Assembly: GCF_914271545.1 (NCBI RefSeq)
Contig: NZ_CAJZAH010000004.1
Span: 248,001 to 312,000 of the forward strand
From: Cupriavidus respiraculi
GTDB taxonomy: Bacteria; Pseudomonadota; Gammaproteobacteria; Burkholderiales; Burkholderiaceae
Length of the DNA: 64,000 nucleotides
Reading direction: 5' to 3'
In this document: positions 44,586 through 54,381 of the stretch, piece by piece
How the letters are laid out: each line of letters begins with the position of its first letter
How positions within the stretch are numbered: the stretch's first letter is position 1
The notes under the pieces: model-generated
Databases searched by the model: none
What the model was told of the DNA's origin: nothing
The model's input: only the letters and a program-made list of their open reading frames with translations
Made by a program: the position numbers and the translations under genes

Positions 44586-45427
44586 GCTGGTTCTCTCTGG
44601 AATTGAAACAACCGCAGCGGCGTGTCGGCCAACAGGATGCGACGCTGCGTGGGATCGTCGACCCAGGCCTCCAGCCACTGGCGGGCGGGCGGGTACGACA
44701 CATGACGGTGTTCGGTGTGCGGCCAGTCGCTGCCCCACATCAGGCGCTCGGCGCCGAAGGCGCCCAGCAGTTGCTGCGCCGCGGCGCGCGGCGCGCTGGC
44801 GCACTGGTCCGCGTCCCAGGTGCGATACGGGGCGGACAGCTTGACCCAGACCCGGCGGCTGTCGGCCTGGCGCAGCAGGAAGCGAAAGCCCGGATCGTCC
44901 ACGCCCAGAGCCGGATCGGGCCGGCCGAAATGGTCGACCACGACGCGGCAGCCCGCATCGAGCAGCGCGGGCAGCACCCCGGGCAGGCGCGCCGCGGGCA
45001 CATGAACCTCGACGTGCCAGTGCGCGGCATTGACGAGTTCGAGCAGCCGCCGCCATTGCGGCGCGCCCAGTTCGGGATCGGGCATGCCGAACAGGTTCAG
45101 GCGGATGCCGACGACGCCGGCGCGCGCCAGGGCGTCGATGCCTGCGGCGTCGATGTCCGGCTGCACGACCGCGACGCCGCGCAGGCGACCTTCGCTGGCC
45201 TGCAGCGCGCCCACCATGTAGCTGTTATCGGCGCCGAGAAAGCTGGGCTGAACCAGCACGCCATGGGAGAGCCGATGCGCGTCGAGCAGCGCGACATACT
45301 GCGCCGGCAGCGCGTCGTAGTCGGGCTTGTAGCGCCGGGTGGGCGCCAGCGTCAGGCCGCGGTGAAACACATGGGCATGCGAATCGACGGCCGGCTCGCA
45401 GAAAGTGGATGGCAGGGCCGGGGGCAA
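44582..45427 (-). CDS. Amidohydrolase-related (PDC-lactonase-like) protein
   Basis: The 281-residue protein is a TIM-barrel amidohydrolase of the COG3618/LigI type. It shows the metal-binding VDSHAHVF near the N-terminus, HWHVEVHVP, CRVVVDHFGRPDP and the terminal ERLMWGSDWPHTE, whose Asp is catalytic. Such enzymes hydrolyse lactones or decarboxylate ring-cleavage acids. It is coupled to the Bug receptor gene and diverges from a LysR gene, so the three probably form one catabolic unit for an unidentified carboxylate. Confidence 0.9.
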   Translation of the reverse strand: MPPALPSTFCEPAVDSHAHVFHRGLTLAPTRRYKPDYDALPAQYVALLDAHRLSHGVLVQPSFLGADNSYMVGALQASEGRLRGVAVVQPDIDAAGIDALARAGVVGIRLNLFGMPDPELGAPQWRRLLELVNAAHWHVEVHVPAARLPGVLPALLDAGCRVVVDHFGRPDPALGVDDPGFRFLLRQADSRRVWVKLSAPYRTWDADQCASAPRAAAQQLLGAFGAERLMWGSDWPHTEHRHVSYPPARQWLEAWVDDPTQRRILLADTPLRLFQFQREPA

Positions 45428-45588
45428 GGCGAAACTCCGAAAGGCGCCGTTGCGCGCGCCGTAGGGCGCCGTAAAGCGGCTTGTCAGCGACTAGGGGAGG
45501 ATTTCCCCTCTTGCTTTGGGGATCGATTCTAGGAACGGCGGGTATAGTTTTCCATTCCCAATGCCATGCATTTTCATATCGCTTCATT

Positions 45589-46482
45589 ATGGAAACCCGG
45601 CACCTCAGACACTTCCTCGCCGTGGTCGACCATGGCAGCCTCTCCGGCGCGTCCGACTGGCTCGGCATCGCCCAGCCAGCGCTCAGCACCTCGCTGGCCC
45701 GCATGGAGAAGGAGCTCGGCGTGCGCCTGTTCGAGCGTTCGCGGCGTGGCGCCGCGCCCACGCCGGCCGCGCTGGCGATTCTGGAGGACGTGCGTACCAG
45801 CGTGGCGCGCATCGACGCCGCGGCGCGCCGCGCACAGGACATCGCGCGCGGCTGCGCGGGTCAGCTGACCATCGGACTGGTGTCCTCCGCGCTGTTCGAC
45901 ACGCTGCCGCGCGCGCTGCGCGAGCTGCGCCGGCGTGCGCCCGGCGTGCGCGTGGTGCTGCGCGAGATGAGCAATGCAGAGCAGGCCGAGGCGCTGCAGA
46001 CCGGCGCCATCGACATCGGCCTGATGCATACGCCCGTGGCCGTGGGCGGCAAGATGCGCGAGCGCCAGCTGCTGCGCGACCGGCTGGTCGCGGCGGTGCC
46101 CGACGATTTCGCGGTGGAGGCGGACGGCAAGGTCTCGCTCGCGCAGATCGCTGCCGCCGGACTGGTCATGTTCCCGCAATGCCAGTTGCCCACGTTCTGC
46201 GTAGGCATCCTGGACGCGATGCGCAAGGCGGGCCACGAGCCGTTCGTCGCGCAGGAGGCCAACCGCACGCTGACGGTGCTCTCCTGCGTGGCCGGCGGCT
46301 GCGGCGTGGCCCTGCTGCCGAGCTGGATCCGCTCGATGAACCTGCACGGCGTGCGCTTTTGCGAGGTCCGCGACGGCGAGGTGCTGCCGACCTTCGACCT
46401 GAGCGCGATCTGGCCGGCGCGCTCGGTGCCGACGCTGGCCGACATGTTCGCCAGCCTCGACCTCGGCACCGCGGCGGGCTGA
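45589..46482 (+). CDS. LysR-family transcriptional regulator
   Basis: The 297-residue protein has the LysR N-terminal winged helix (METRHLRHFLAVVDHGSLSGAS, then AQPALSTSLARMEKELGVRLFERS) and a C-terminal effector domain (LTIGLVSSALFDTLP, VLSCVAGGCGVALLPSW). I start it at ATG 45589, where the family N-terminus begins. It diverges from the amidohydrolase-Bug pair across 161 bases and is the likely regulator of that pair. Its 3' end nearly meets tctA. Confidence 0.95.
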   Translation: METRHLRHFLAVVDHGSLSGASDWLGIAQPALSTSLARMEKELGVRLFERSRRGAAPTPAALAILEDVRTSVARIDAAARRAQDIARGCAGQLTIGLVSSALFDTLPRALRELRRRAPGVRVVLREMSNAEQAEALQTGAIDIGLMHTPVAVGGKMRERQLLRDRLVAAVPDDFAVEADGKVSLAQIAAAGLVMFPQCQLPTFCVGILDAMRKAGHEPFVAQEANRTLTVLSCVAGGCGVALLPSWIRSMNLHGVRFCEVRDGEVLPTFDLSAIWPARSVPTLADMFASLDLGTAAG

Positions 46483-46491
46483 GCCGCGGGG

Positions 46492-47880
46492 CTAGCCGAT
46501 CAGCTTGAGCAGCGCCGGCACGGTCAGCACCGCGGTGTAGTAGCCCATGAACTGCACGCCGGTATTGAAGCCGATGGTGCGCGAGAGCAGCCCGCCCAGC
46601 AGGCCCATCGTGACGATCACCAGCACGCCGAGCAACTGCCCTTCCCACACGCTGATGACCAGGATCAGGCCGACGAACGTGGCGATGATGGCCTCGTGCG
46701 ACACCCGGCGCGACACGAACAGCGCGGCGCGGCGGGCAAAGTTCATCGCGAACGGGTACGACACCAGCGCGGCCAGCACCACGGCGAGCAGGCCGTAGCC
46801 GAGGAACTCCCAGTGGTTCAGCAGGTTGTGCAGATTGTGGGTCTGGCCGCCGCCCGCATCGACCGTGAACACCGGCGGCGCGTTGAACAGCGGCGCGGCG
46901 GGCCCGGCGGCCACGGGGCTGAGCGGCAGGCCGAAGGCGATCAGCGGAATCAGCGCCTCGGCGATGTAGGTCGCCTCGGTCACGCCGTTGCGGGCCGTCA
47001 GCACGGTGGTGAGCCGATGATAGGCGTGCCTGACGCGGGCGCCGACCAGTTCGCCGAGCACCACGGTCATCGCCACCGGGCTGAACACGAAGGTGGCGCT
47101 CGATACCGTCGCGGTGGCCACGGTCCAGCGCGTCTGGCTGCGGTCCAGCACCTTCAGCGGATTGGGGAAATACCCGGACCACCCCTTGACGTCAGGCGCC
47201 AGCGAGAATGTCCGCACTCTGTCGCGCCGCATGCGCGGGCGATCCATCGGCGAGATGGACGAGAACAGGTCGGCGATCAGCGGGCCGATGGCGATGCCCA
47301 GGAAATAACTGATGCTCAGCTTCACGCCGAACTTCGCGGTCAGCGTCTGCAGCGCCACGACCACCACCACGAAGGGCACCAGCGTCGCGACCGACGCCCA
47401 GCGGCCGGCCGAGCTGTAGGCGATGATCACGGCGGCCGCGACGAAGATCCACGGCGCGGCCTTGGTGATCGTGGGGCCGAACGGTGCCAGCAGCACCGCG
47501 AACAGCACGGCCAGCGGCACCGCGACGAAGGCGGCGATCAGCGCGCCGGAGATCATCTTGCGCAGCGCGATATGCGGCGCGCCCAGGTTGCGCAGATGAT
47601 TGGCATCCTGCAGCAGCGGGGTCGCCATCGTGTCGCCGGGAATGCCCAGCAGCGCGGTCGGCACGGCGTGCGTCATGTGCTTGGCCACCGCGCCGGCGAG
47701 AAAGAAGGTGAACACGCCGGCGGGCGGCACGCCGAGCAGCACCACCAGCAGCGTCAGCGGCGCGAGCGTGGCGGTTTCGTCGGTGCCCGAGACCAGACCG
47801 ATCGCGGCGAAGACGACGGCGCCGACCAGGCCCATCGCCGCGGCGATCAGCACCTGGGTCAGTAGGGTGGATTCCATCAT
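46492..47880 (-). CDS. TctA-like large permease of a tripartite tricarboxylate transporter
   Basis: The 462-residue protein has about 11-12 membrane segments and TctA signatures: VPTALLGIPGDTMATPLLQ near the N-terminal third, FLGIAIGPLIADLF, and LIPLIAFGLPLSPVAAGPA in the second half, where the Pro-rich re-entrant loops lie. It starts at ATG 47880 (MM) with GGAG upstream; the next ATG is three bases on. It lies 28 bases after the small permease gene and downstream of the HMG-CoA reductase gene, so mevalonate is a reasonable substrate, by inference. Confidence 0.88.
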   Translation of the reverse strand: MMESTLLTQVLIAAAMGLVGAVVFAAIGLVSGTDETATLAPLTLLVVLLGVPPAGVFTFFLAGAVAKHMTHAVPTALLGIPGDTMATPLLQDANHLRNLGAPHIALRKMISGALIAAFVAVPLAVLFAVLLAPFGPTITKAAPWIFVAAAVIIAYSSAGRWASVATLVPFVVVVVALQTLTAKFGVKLSISYFLGIAIGPLIADLFSSISPMDRPRMRRDRVRTFSLAPDVKGWSGYFPNPLKVLDRSQTRWTVATATVSSATFVFSPVAMTVVLGELVGARVRHAYHRLTTVLTARNGVTEATYIAEALIPLIAFGLPLSPVAAGPAAPLFNAPPVFTVDAGGGQTHNLHNLLNHWEFLGYGLLAVVLAALVSYPFAMNFARRAALFVSRRVSHEAIIATFVGLILVISVWEGQLLGVLVIVTMGLLGGLLSRTIGFNTGVQFMGYYTAVLTVPALLKLIG

Positions 47881-47908
47881 GGGAGTCTCCGGATAGAGGG
47901 CGGCGGAT

Positions 47909-48421
47909 TCAGGCGGCGTTCGAGCGCACGCCGGCCAGCGCATCGCGCGCCTCGTCGGCACCCGCCCGTACCGGTGTGGCGCTGACGGCCTGGGCACGCT
48001 CGCGCGCGGCGAACAGCTCGTAGAGCTCGAGTTCCTTAAGCTCGGCCACCACCGCGGGCGGCAGGTCGGCCAGCGTGCCCAGGCCACCCGCTTCCTCGGC
48101 GAGCTTGTCCAATGCCTGTTCGCGCCACGCCACGTCGCCAGGCTGCGCGCCGTGGCCCTCCACCACTTCCCGCTTGGGCGGAAACAGGCGCGCGCAGATC
48201 GCGCCCGCCAGCAGGCATCCCCCCAGCCCGGCGAGCATGGCGTAGGCGCGCGCCAGTTCGGGCGATCCGGCGAGGCCGACCAACGCGCGGCTGGCCAGCA
48301 GGAAGCCGGCCAGGCTGACCACGGCGCCGATCGCGATGGACCACGCGAGATGGCCCGTATCGGCGGTGTCGCCCCATATCTCCACCAGGCCGCGCGCGCG
48401 CGGCGTCTGCTGCTGCTTCAT
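47909..48421 (-). CDS. Small membrane protein, TctB-like position
   Basis: The 170-residue protein starts at ATG 48421. It has two or three hydrophobic segments (about 23-45, 57-80) and a hydrophilic C-terminal half with a possible coiled coil (LPPAVVAELKELELYELFAARERAQ). True TctB has four membrane helices, so this is at best a shortened or divergent partner for the downstream TctA. It lies between mvaA and tctA in the same operon. Confidence 0.7.
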   Translation of the reverse strand: MKQQQTPRARGLVEIWGDTADTGHLAWSIAIGAVVSLAGFLLASRALVGLAGSPELARAYAMLAGLGGCLLAGAICARLFPPKREVVEGHGAQPGDVAWREQALDKLAEEAGGLGTLADLPPAVVAELKELELYELFAARERAQAVSATPVRAGADEARDALAGVRSNAA

Positions 48422-48516
48422 GGCAATGTCTCCGGATTGGCGGCGGCGTGGCGCATGCGCAGGCATGCGATGCCGCTCTCTTCGTTGGTCGTTCTGGCGC
48501 CGCGCCCGCCGCGTCG

Positions 48517-49803
48517 TCAGCGCTGGCGCAATTGCGCCAGCAGCGCGAGCGCGCGGTCCGTGCGCACGTCCTGCTCTTCGGCCATGCGCCTGGCCACCTG
48601 CTCGATCTCGTCGCCGGTGGCGCCCGCCACCAGCGCGATATTGCGGGCGTGCAGCGCCATGTGGCCGCGCTGGATGCCCTCGGTCGCCAGCGCGCGCAGC
48701 GCGCCGAGATTCTGCGCCAGCCCCACGGCGACCGCGATCTCGCCCAGCTCCTGCGCCGAGGTCACGCCGAGGATCTTCAGCGACAGCCGGGCGAGCGGAT
48801 GGGTGCGGGTGGCACCGCCGACCAGCCCCACGGGCATCGGCATCTCGATGGTGCCCACCAGCGCCCCGCTGGCGTCCTTCTCCCAATGCGTGAGCGAGGT
48901 ATAGCGGCCATTGCGGCTGGCATAGGCGTGCGCGCCCGCCTCCACCGCGCGCCAGTCGTTGCCGGTGGCCACGATGACCGGGTCGATCCCGTTCATGATG
49001 CCCTTGTTGTGCGTCGCGGCCCGGTAGGGATCGATCGCGGCGAAGGTATAGGCGTCGATCACGCCCTCGACGATCTCCGCGCCGCTGCGCTGCCGCGTGC
49101 CGAGCACCGGGGCGGGCAGCCGCACCCGCGCGCGCGCCAGCCGCAGATCGGCGAGATTGGAAAGGATGCGCAGCCGCACCGAGCCGCCCGTCACGGACTC
49201 CACCAGCGGCGAGACTGCCTCGGCCATGGTGTTGACGGTGTTGGCGCCCATGGCATCGCGCACGTCGACGATCAGATGCATCACGATCATCGGCCCGCGC
49301 GCGGTGTCGGGAAACACATGGACCTCGATGTCCTTGCAGCCGCCGCCCAGCTCGATCAGCACCTTGTCGCGGCCGTTGGCCACCTCGATGATGTCCTGCC
49401 GGTGCCGCAGCAGCGCCTGGCGGGCCCCATACGGATCGGCGACGCCGAGAATCTGCACCTGCGCGCGCATCAGGGGCCCGCTGCTGGAGGTCTCGAAGCC
49501 GCCGGACTCGCGGGCGAGCTTGGCCATGTACGACGCGGCGGCCACGACCGACGGCTCCTCGACCGCCATCGGCACCAGCACGTCGCGCCCGTTGACCTGG
49601 AAGTAGCCGGCGATGCCGAACGGCAGCTCGAACGTACCCACGACGTTTTCGATCATGCCATTGGCGCGGTCTGTACCGAGCGCGCCCGGTTCGGCCAGCA
49701 GGCGCGCCTCGTCCGCGGTCAGCCCGGCCGCGGCGGCCACATGGCGCAGCCGCTCGGCGGGCGCCATGGCGCGGAAGTTCGGCAGGCGGGAATCGGCCAC
49801 CAT
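48517..49803 (-). CDS. mvaA: Class II (degradative) HMG-CoA reductase
   Basis: This enzyme oxidises mevalonate to HMG-CoA in mevalonate-using bacteria. The 428-residue length is that of Pseudomonas mevalonii HMG-CoA reductase, and the catalytic residues fall at the same numbers: Glu83 in VEEPS, Lys267 in THNKGIM, Asp283 in GNDW and His381 in [10 protein letters not shown]. Other motifs are [31 protein letters not shown] and [11 protein letters not shown]. It starts at ATG 49803 with a divergent MocR regulator across the promoter region. The HMG-CoA lyase needed to finish the pathway is not in the window. Confidence 0.96.
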   Translation of the reverse strand: MVADSRLPNFRAMAPAERLRHVAAAAGLTADEARLLAEPGALGTDRANGMIENVVGTFELPFGIAGYFQVNGRDVLVPMAVEEPSVVAAASYMAKLARESGGFETSSSGPLMRAQVQILGVADPYGARQALLRHRQDIIEVANGRDKVLIELGGGCKDIEVHVFPDTARGPMIVMHLIVDVRDAMGANTVNTMAEAVSPLVESVTGGSVRLRILSNLADLRLARARVRLPAPVLGTRQRSGAEIVEGVIDAYTFAAIDPYRAATHNKGIMNGIDPVIVATGNDWRAVEAGAHAYASRNGRYTSLTHWEKDASGALVGTIEMPMPVGLVGGATRTHPLARLSLKILGVTSAQELGEIAVAVGLAQNLGALRALATEGIQRGHMALHARNIALVAGATGDEIEQVARRMAEEQDVRTDRALALLAQLRQR

Positions 49804-49845
49804 CTGTGTCTCCGTGATGATTAGAATGGGCACAGTTTAGGCATG

Positions 49846-49869
49846 CTGTACCAGGCCAAAAAGGTACAG
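49846..49869. promoter_or_regulatory. Operator between mvaA and the MocR-type regulator
   Basis: CTGTACC and GGTACAG form perfect inverted arms with a 10-base A-rich centre (arm centres 17 bases apart). It lies 43-66 bases upstream of mvaA and just upstream of the regulator. Placement and symmetry fit an operator for the regulator, controlling both genes. Confidence 0.65.
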
Positions 49870-49938
49870 TTGGCCGGGACAGTGTCCCCGCAATGCAGCA
49901 ATGCCGCCGTCGTCGATCCCGCCCTCCCCCATCGCACC

Positions 49939-51327
49939 GTGAACCCGCCGCGCTCCCAGTCGATTGCCAAGACCCTGGCCGATTCCATCGAACGGCAGAT
50001 CGCCGAGGGCGCCTGGCGCGCCGGCGACAAGCTGCCGTCGCTGCGCGAGCTGGCGCAACTGCATCGCTACAGCAAGAACACCGTGGTGGCCGCGTTCGAG
50101 CTGCTGGTGGGCCGGGGGCTGGTCGAGCCGCGCCGTGGCGCCGGCTACTTCGTGCTGGACCGCGCCGCCGCGCCGCGCCAGGAGGAGGACGCGGGCTCGC
50201 TCGGACGCGCCATGGACATCGTCTGGCTGATGCGCGAGCAGTTGAAGAGCCGGCCCGACGTGCTGGCCGTGGGCGACGGCTTTCCGCCGGTGCAGTGGCT
50301 GTCCGAGGCGCGCCTGGACAAGTACCACCACAAGGTCGTGCGCACGGGCCTTGGCACGCTGTTCCGCTACGGCAGCCGCTTCGGCTACGGGCCGCTGCGG
50401 GAGCATCTGGTGCGCAAGCTGGGCGATCTCGGCATCGGCGCCGAACCGCGCGACATCGTGCTGACGCACGGCGCCAACGATGCCATGGACCTGGTGATCC
50501 GCTACTTCGTGCCCGCAGGCGCGACCGTCCTGGTGGACGACCCCGGCTATTACCCGCTGTTCGGCAAGCTCAAGCTCGCGGGCGCGAGAATCGTCGGCGT
50601 GCCGCGGCTGGCCGACGGTCCGGACCTGGAAACGCTGGAGCGGCTGCTGGCGCAGGAGCGGCCGCGCCTGTTCTTCACGCAGTCGGTGGCGCACAACCCG
50701 ACGGGCTCGGACATCTCCGCCGCCAAGGCCTTCCGCGTGCTGCAGCTCGCGCAGAAATACAACCTGCTGCTGGTGGAGAACGATGCGCTGGCGGACTTCA
50801 AGCCCACGTCGCTGCCCCGGCTCGCGGCGCTCGACCAGCTCGAGCGCACCATCTACATCGGCAGCTTCTCCAAGTCCTTCTCGGCGGCGCTGCGCGTGGG
50901 CTTCATCGCCTGCAATCCCGACCTGGCGAGCGACCTGGCCGATCTCAAGGCGCTGGTGCACGTGAGCAGTTCGGAGTATTGCGAACGCACCGTCGATGTG
51001 ATCCTGAGCGAAGGCCACTACCAGCGCTACATCACGCGGCTGCGCGCGCGGCTGGCCGATGCCACCGCGCGGGCGGTCCGCCTGTTCGAGGACCTGGACG
51101 CGACGGTCTTCGCCAGGACGGAGCAGAGTCTGTATCTGTGGGGCGCGCTACCGGCGGTCGACGATTCGCTCGCGCTGGCCGAACGCCTGCTGCCGAGCAA
51201 GGTGGTGATCGCGCCCGGCCGGGTGTTCCGCGTCAATTCGGAGGCGGTGTCGCCATGGTCGCGCTTCAACGTCGGCGCGGTGCTCGATCCCCGCTTCGAA
51301 CCCGCGATCCGGTCGGTGCTCGGATAG
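49939..51327 (+). CDS. MocR-type regulator (GntR winged helix fused to aminotransferase-like domain)
   Basis: The protein has a GntR winged helix ([39 protein letters not shown]) and an aminotransferase class I fold with [34 protein letters not shown] and the PLP lysine in [17 protein letters not shown]. MocR regulators use PLP-linked effectors. I prefer GTG 49939 (462 residues) because the frame can begin at ATG 49843 but that start would place the operator palindrome inside the coding region and add 32 residues of non-conserved sequence; neither start has a clear ribosome site. It diverges from mvaA and probably controls it. Mevalonate is not an amine, so the inducing ligand is unclear. Confidence 0.9.
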   Translation: MNPPRSQSIAKTLADSIERQIAEGAWRAGDKLPSLRELAQLHRYSKNTVVAAFELLVGRGLVEPRRGAGYFVLDRAAAPRQEEDAGSLGRAMDIVWLMREQLKSRPDVLAVGDGFPPVQWLSEARLDKYHHKVVRTGLGTLFRYGSRFGYGPLREHLVRKLGDLGIGAEPRDIVLTHGANDAMDLVIRYFVPAGATVLVDDPGYYPLFGKLKLAGARIVGVPRLADGPDLETLERLLAQERPRLFFTQSVAHNPTGSDISAAKAFRVLQLAQKYNLLLVENDALADFKPTSLPRLAALDQLERTIYIGSFSKSFSAALRVGFIACNPDLASDLADLKALVHVSSSEYCERTVDVILSEGHYQRYITRLRARLADATARAVRLFEDLDATVFARTEQSLYLWGALPAVDDSLALAERLLPSKVVIAPGRVFRVNSEAVSPWSRFNVGAVLDPRFEPAIRSVLG

Positions 51328-51523
51328 CGGGGCGAGGCCCGGCGCCCACGGCTGCCGGCGCAGCGCCTCGGTCACCAGCGCTTCGCCCCTTGGGAAACTC
51401 CCACGCTTAGATCGCGCCGCGGCATGGGCGGGAGTGCGGACCGCTGTCCCACGCGAAACGCAGCTAGCTGGCATAATCCGCAGCCGCTGTGCCCCCCGCC
51501 AATCAAAAAGAACAGGAAGTGCG

Positions 51524-51994
51524 ATGACCACACTCGATATCAACGGCAAAGGCCACGAGGTCGATCTGCCCGCCGAAACGCCCCTGCTGTGGGCCCTGCG
51601 CGATGAACTGGGCTATACCGGCACCAAGTTCGGCTGCGGCATGGCGCTGTGCGGCGCCTGTACGGTGCATGTCGACGGCCAGCCCACGCGCTCCTGCGTC
51701 ACGCCGATTTCCGCGGTCCAGGGCAAGAAGATCAGCACCATCGAGGCGATGGAAGGCGACCGCGTCGGCCGCGCCGTTCAGGCGGCCTGGGTCGAACTCG
51801 GCGTGGCCCAGTGCGGCTACTGCCAGGCGGGCCAGATCATGACGGCCACCGCGCTGCTCAAGGACAATCCCCAGCCGAGCGACCAGCAGATCGAGGCCGC
51901 CATGAGCGGCAATATCTGCCGCTGCGGCACCTACAACCGCATCACCGCGGCCATCAAGACCGCCTCGGCGACGCTGCGCGGAGGCAAGGCATGA
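51524..51994 (+). CDS. iorA: Iron-sulfur subunit of an IorAB-type molybdenum hydroxylase
   Basis: The 156-residue protein carries two [2Fe-2S] clusters. The plant-type ferredoxin part has Cys residues in [19 protein letters not shown] and C of RSCVTP; the helical part has [11 protein letters not shown] and [11 protein letters not shown]. It starts at ATG 51524 with GGAAG upstream. Its stop overlaps the start of the next gene by four bases (ATGA). It passes electrons from the Mo cofactor subunit to an outside acceptor. Confidence 0.93.
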   Translation: MTTLDINGKGHEVDLPAETPLLWALRDELGYTGTKFGCGMALCGACTVHVDGQPTRSCVTPISAVQGKKISTIEAMEGDRVGRAVQAAWVELGVAQCGYCQAGQIMTATALLKDNPQPSDQQIEAAMSGNICRCGTYNRITAAIKTASATLRGGKA

Positions 51995-54318
51995 GCGAAT
52001 TCGCCAACGCATCCCAAGCCACGCGGGCCGTCGACAAACCCGCGCGCCGGCGCTTCCTCCAGGGCGGCGCGGCGCTGACCCTGGCCGTGCAGGCCAGCGG
52101 CCTGGTGTCGCTCGCCCATGCGGACGAGGGCGCCAAGCCGAAGGCGTACGGCGCCGATTCGATGCCGGGCGGCACCGTCGACGATCCGCTGGTGTTCGTG
52201 TCGATCGCCGCCGATGGCGCCGTGACCATCGTCGCGCACCGCGCCGAGATGGGAACCGGCGCGCGCACCAGCCTGCCGATGGTGGTCGCCGACGAGATGG
52301 AAGCGGACTGGGGCCGCGTGCGCATCGTCCAGGCGGACGGCGACGAGACGCGCTATGGCAACCAGAACGTGGACGGCTCCCGCAGCATCCGCCATTTCCT
52401 CGCGCCGATGCGGCGCGTGGGCGCGTCCGCGCGGCACATGCTGGAAGCCACCGCCGCCGCGCGCTGGGGCGTGCCGCGTGCCGAGGTGCAGGCGCGCAAC
52501 CACGAGGTCATCCACCTGCCGACGGGCCGCCGCTTCGGCTTCGGCGAACTGGCGCAGGACGCGGCAAGACAGCCCGTGCCCGCCGCGGGGCAGCTCACGC
52601 TGAAGTCGCCCGACCAGTTCCGCTATATCGGCAAGGGCAAGGTCATGCCGTTCGACAACGGCGACATCGCGCGCGGGCGCGCGACCTATGGCATCGACGT
52701 GCGGCTGCCGGACATGGTCTACGCCGTGATGGCGCGCCCGCCGGTGTTCGGCGGCAAGCTGCGCGGCTACGACGCGACCGAAGCGCTGAAGGTACCGGGC
52801 GTGCTGCGCGTGATCGAACTCAAGGGCTACGAGGGCCCCCCGCTGTTCAATCCGCTGGGCGGCGTCGCGGTGGTCGCAAGGAACACGTGGGCCGCGATGC
52901 AGGGCCGCGCCGCATTGAAGCTGGAATGGGACGACGGCCCCAACGCCGGCTATGACTCGGCGGCCTTCCGCACGGCGCTGGAAGCCGCGGCCCGGCGCCC
53001 GGGCAAGCCGCTGCGCAACGAGGGCGACGCGCTGGCGGCGCTTGCCGGCGCCAATCCCTCGCGCAAGCTCGCCGCCGAGTACTACATCCCGCATCTGGCG
53101 CACGCCACCATGGAAACGCCGGTGGCCACCGCCCGCTTCGTCGACGGCAAGTGCGAGGTGTGGGCGCCGGTACAGAACCCGCAGGGGGCGCGCGACAGCG
53201 TGGCCAAGCATGTGGGCCTCGCCGCGAAGGACGTGACGATGCATGTCACGCTGCTGGGCGGCGGCTTTGGCCGCAAGTCCATGTCGGATTTCGTCTCCGA
53301 GGCCGCGCTGGTGTCCAAGGCGCTGGGCGGCAAGCCGGTGAAGATGCAGTGGACGCGCGACGACGACATCCATCACGACTACTTCCACACGGTCTCGGTG
53401 GAGCGGATGGAAGCGGCGCTGGACCCGCGCGGCCGCCCGCTGGCGTGGCTGCATCGCTCGGCCGCGCCGACGATCGCCTCCACGTTCGCGGTGGGTGCCC
53501 AGGGCAAGGCGGAGTTCGAGGCCGGCATGGGCGCCATCAACGTGCCCTTCGTGATCCCCGGCATCCGGCTGGAATCGGCCGACGTGCCGGCGCACACCCG
53601 CATCGGCTGGTTCCGCTCGGTGTCCAATATCCCGCATGCGTTCGCGGTGCAGAGCTTCGTCGCCGAGCTGGCGCACAAGGCGGGACGCGATCCGAAGGAC
53701 TATCTGCTGGAGCTGATCGGTCCGCCCCGGCGGATCGATCCGGCCACGCTGTCCGACAACTGGAACTACACGGAGTCGCCGACGCTGTACCCGCTGGACA
53801 CCGGCCGGATGCGCCGCGTGGTGGAGGAAGCGGCCAGGCGCGCCGGCTGGGGCCGCAAGCTGCCGAAGGGGCATGGCCTGGGCATCGCCATTGCCTACAG
53901 CTTCATGTCCTATGTCGCCGCCGTCGTCGAGGTCGCGGTCGGCCCGAAGGGCGAGCTGACGATTCCGCGCATCGACATGGCGATCGATTGCGGTCCCCAG
54001 GTCAACCCCGAGCGCATCCGCTCGCAGGTCGAAGGCGGCGCGACCATGGGCGTGAGCCTGGCGCTGTCCGGCGAGATCACGTTCAAGGACGGCCGCGTGC
54101 AGCAGAGCAACTTTCACGACTTCGAGGTGCTGCGTGCCACGGCCGCGCCCCGTGCCATCCGCACGTGGCTGGTGGGCAACGACTTCGACGTGCCGGCTGG
54201 CGGCGTCGGGGAGCCGCCGGTGCCGCCGATCGCGCCCGCGCTGTGCAACGCGATCTTCGCCGCTACTGGCAAGCGCATCCGCTCGCTGCCGATCCGGGAT
54301 CAGCTGACCCGTACGTAA
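51991..54318 (+). CDS. iorB: Molybdopterin-binding subunit of an IorAB-type hydroxylase/aldehyde dehydrogenase
   Basis: The 775-residue protein has a Tat signal ([15 protein letters not shown]) and the xanthine dehydrogenase-like fold duplicated for Mo-cofactor binding: [36 protein letters not shown], and the catalytic Glu in [15 protein letters not shown] near 735. Isoquinoline 1-oxidoreductase and related periplasmic aldehyde dehydrogenases share this two-subunit form. It would be exported with the iron-sulfur subunit. No cytochrome subunit gene or maturation gene lies beside it. Substrate is not predictable from sequence. Confidence 0.92.
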   Translation: MSEFANASQATRAVDKPARRRFLQGGAALTLAVQASGLVSLAHADEGAKPKAYGADSMPGGTVDDPLVFVSIAADGAVTIVAHRAEMGTGARTSLPMVVADEMEADWGRVRIVQADGDETRYGNQNVDGSRSIRHFLAPMRRVGASARHMLEATAAARWGVPRAEVQARNHEVIHLPTGRRFGFGELAQDAARQPVPAAGQLTLKSPDQFRYIGKGKVMPFDNGDIARGRATYGIDVRLPDMVYAVMARPPVFGGKLRGYDATEALKVPGVLRVIELKGYEGPPLFNPLGGVAVVARNTWAAMQGRAALKLEWDDGPNAGYDSAAFRTALEAAARRPGKPLRNEGDALAALAGANPSRKLAAEYYIPHLAHATMETPVATARFVDGKCEVWAPVQNPQGARDSVAKHVGLAAKDVTMHVTLLGGGFGRKSMSDFVSEAALVSKALGGKPVKMQWTRDDDIHHDYFHTVSVERMEAALDPRGRPLAWLHRSAAPTIASTFAVGAQGKAEFEAGMGAINVPFVIPGIRLESADVPAHTRIGWFRSVSNIPHAFAVQSFVAELAHKAGRDPKDYLLELIGPPRRIDPATLSDNWNYTESPTLYPLDTGRMRRVVEEAARRAGWGRKLPKGHGLGIAIAYSFMSYVAAVVEVAVGPKGELTIPRIDMAIDCGPQVNPERIRSQVEGGATMGVSLALSGEITFKDGRVQQSNFHDFEVLRATAAPRAIRTWLVGNDFDVPAGGVGEPPVPPIAPALCNAIFAATGKRIRSLPIRDQLTRT

Positions 54319-54381
54319 GCGCCGTGCCTGCGGGAGCGCCATGCCGTGGTCGGTGGCGTTCCCGCGCTCGTCATGGCGTCG

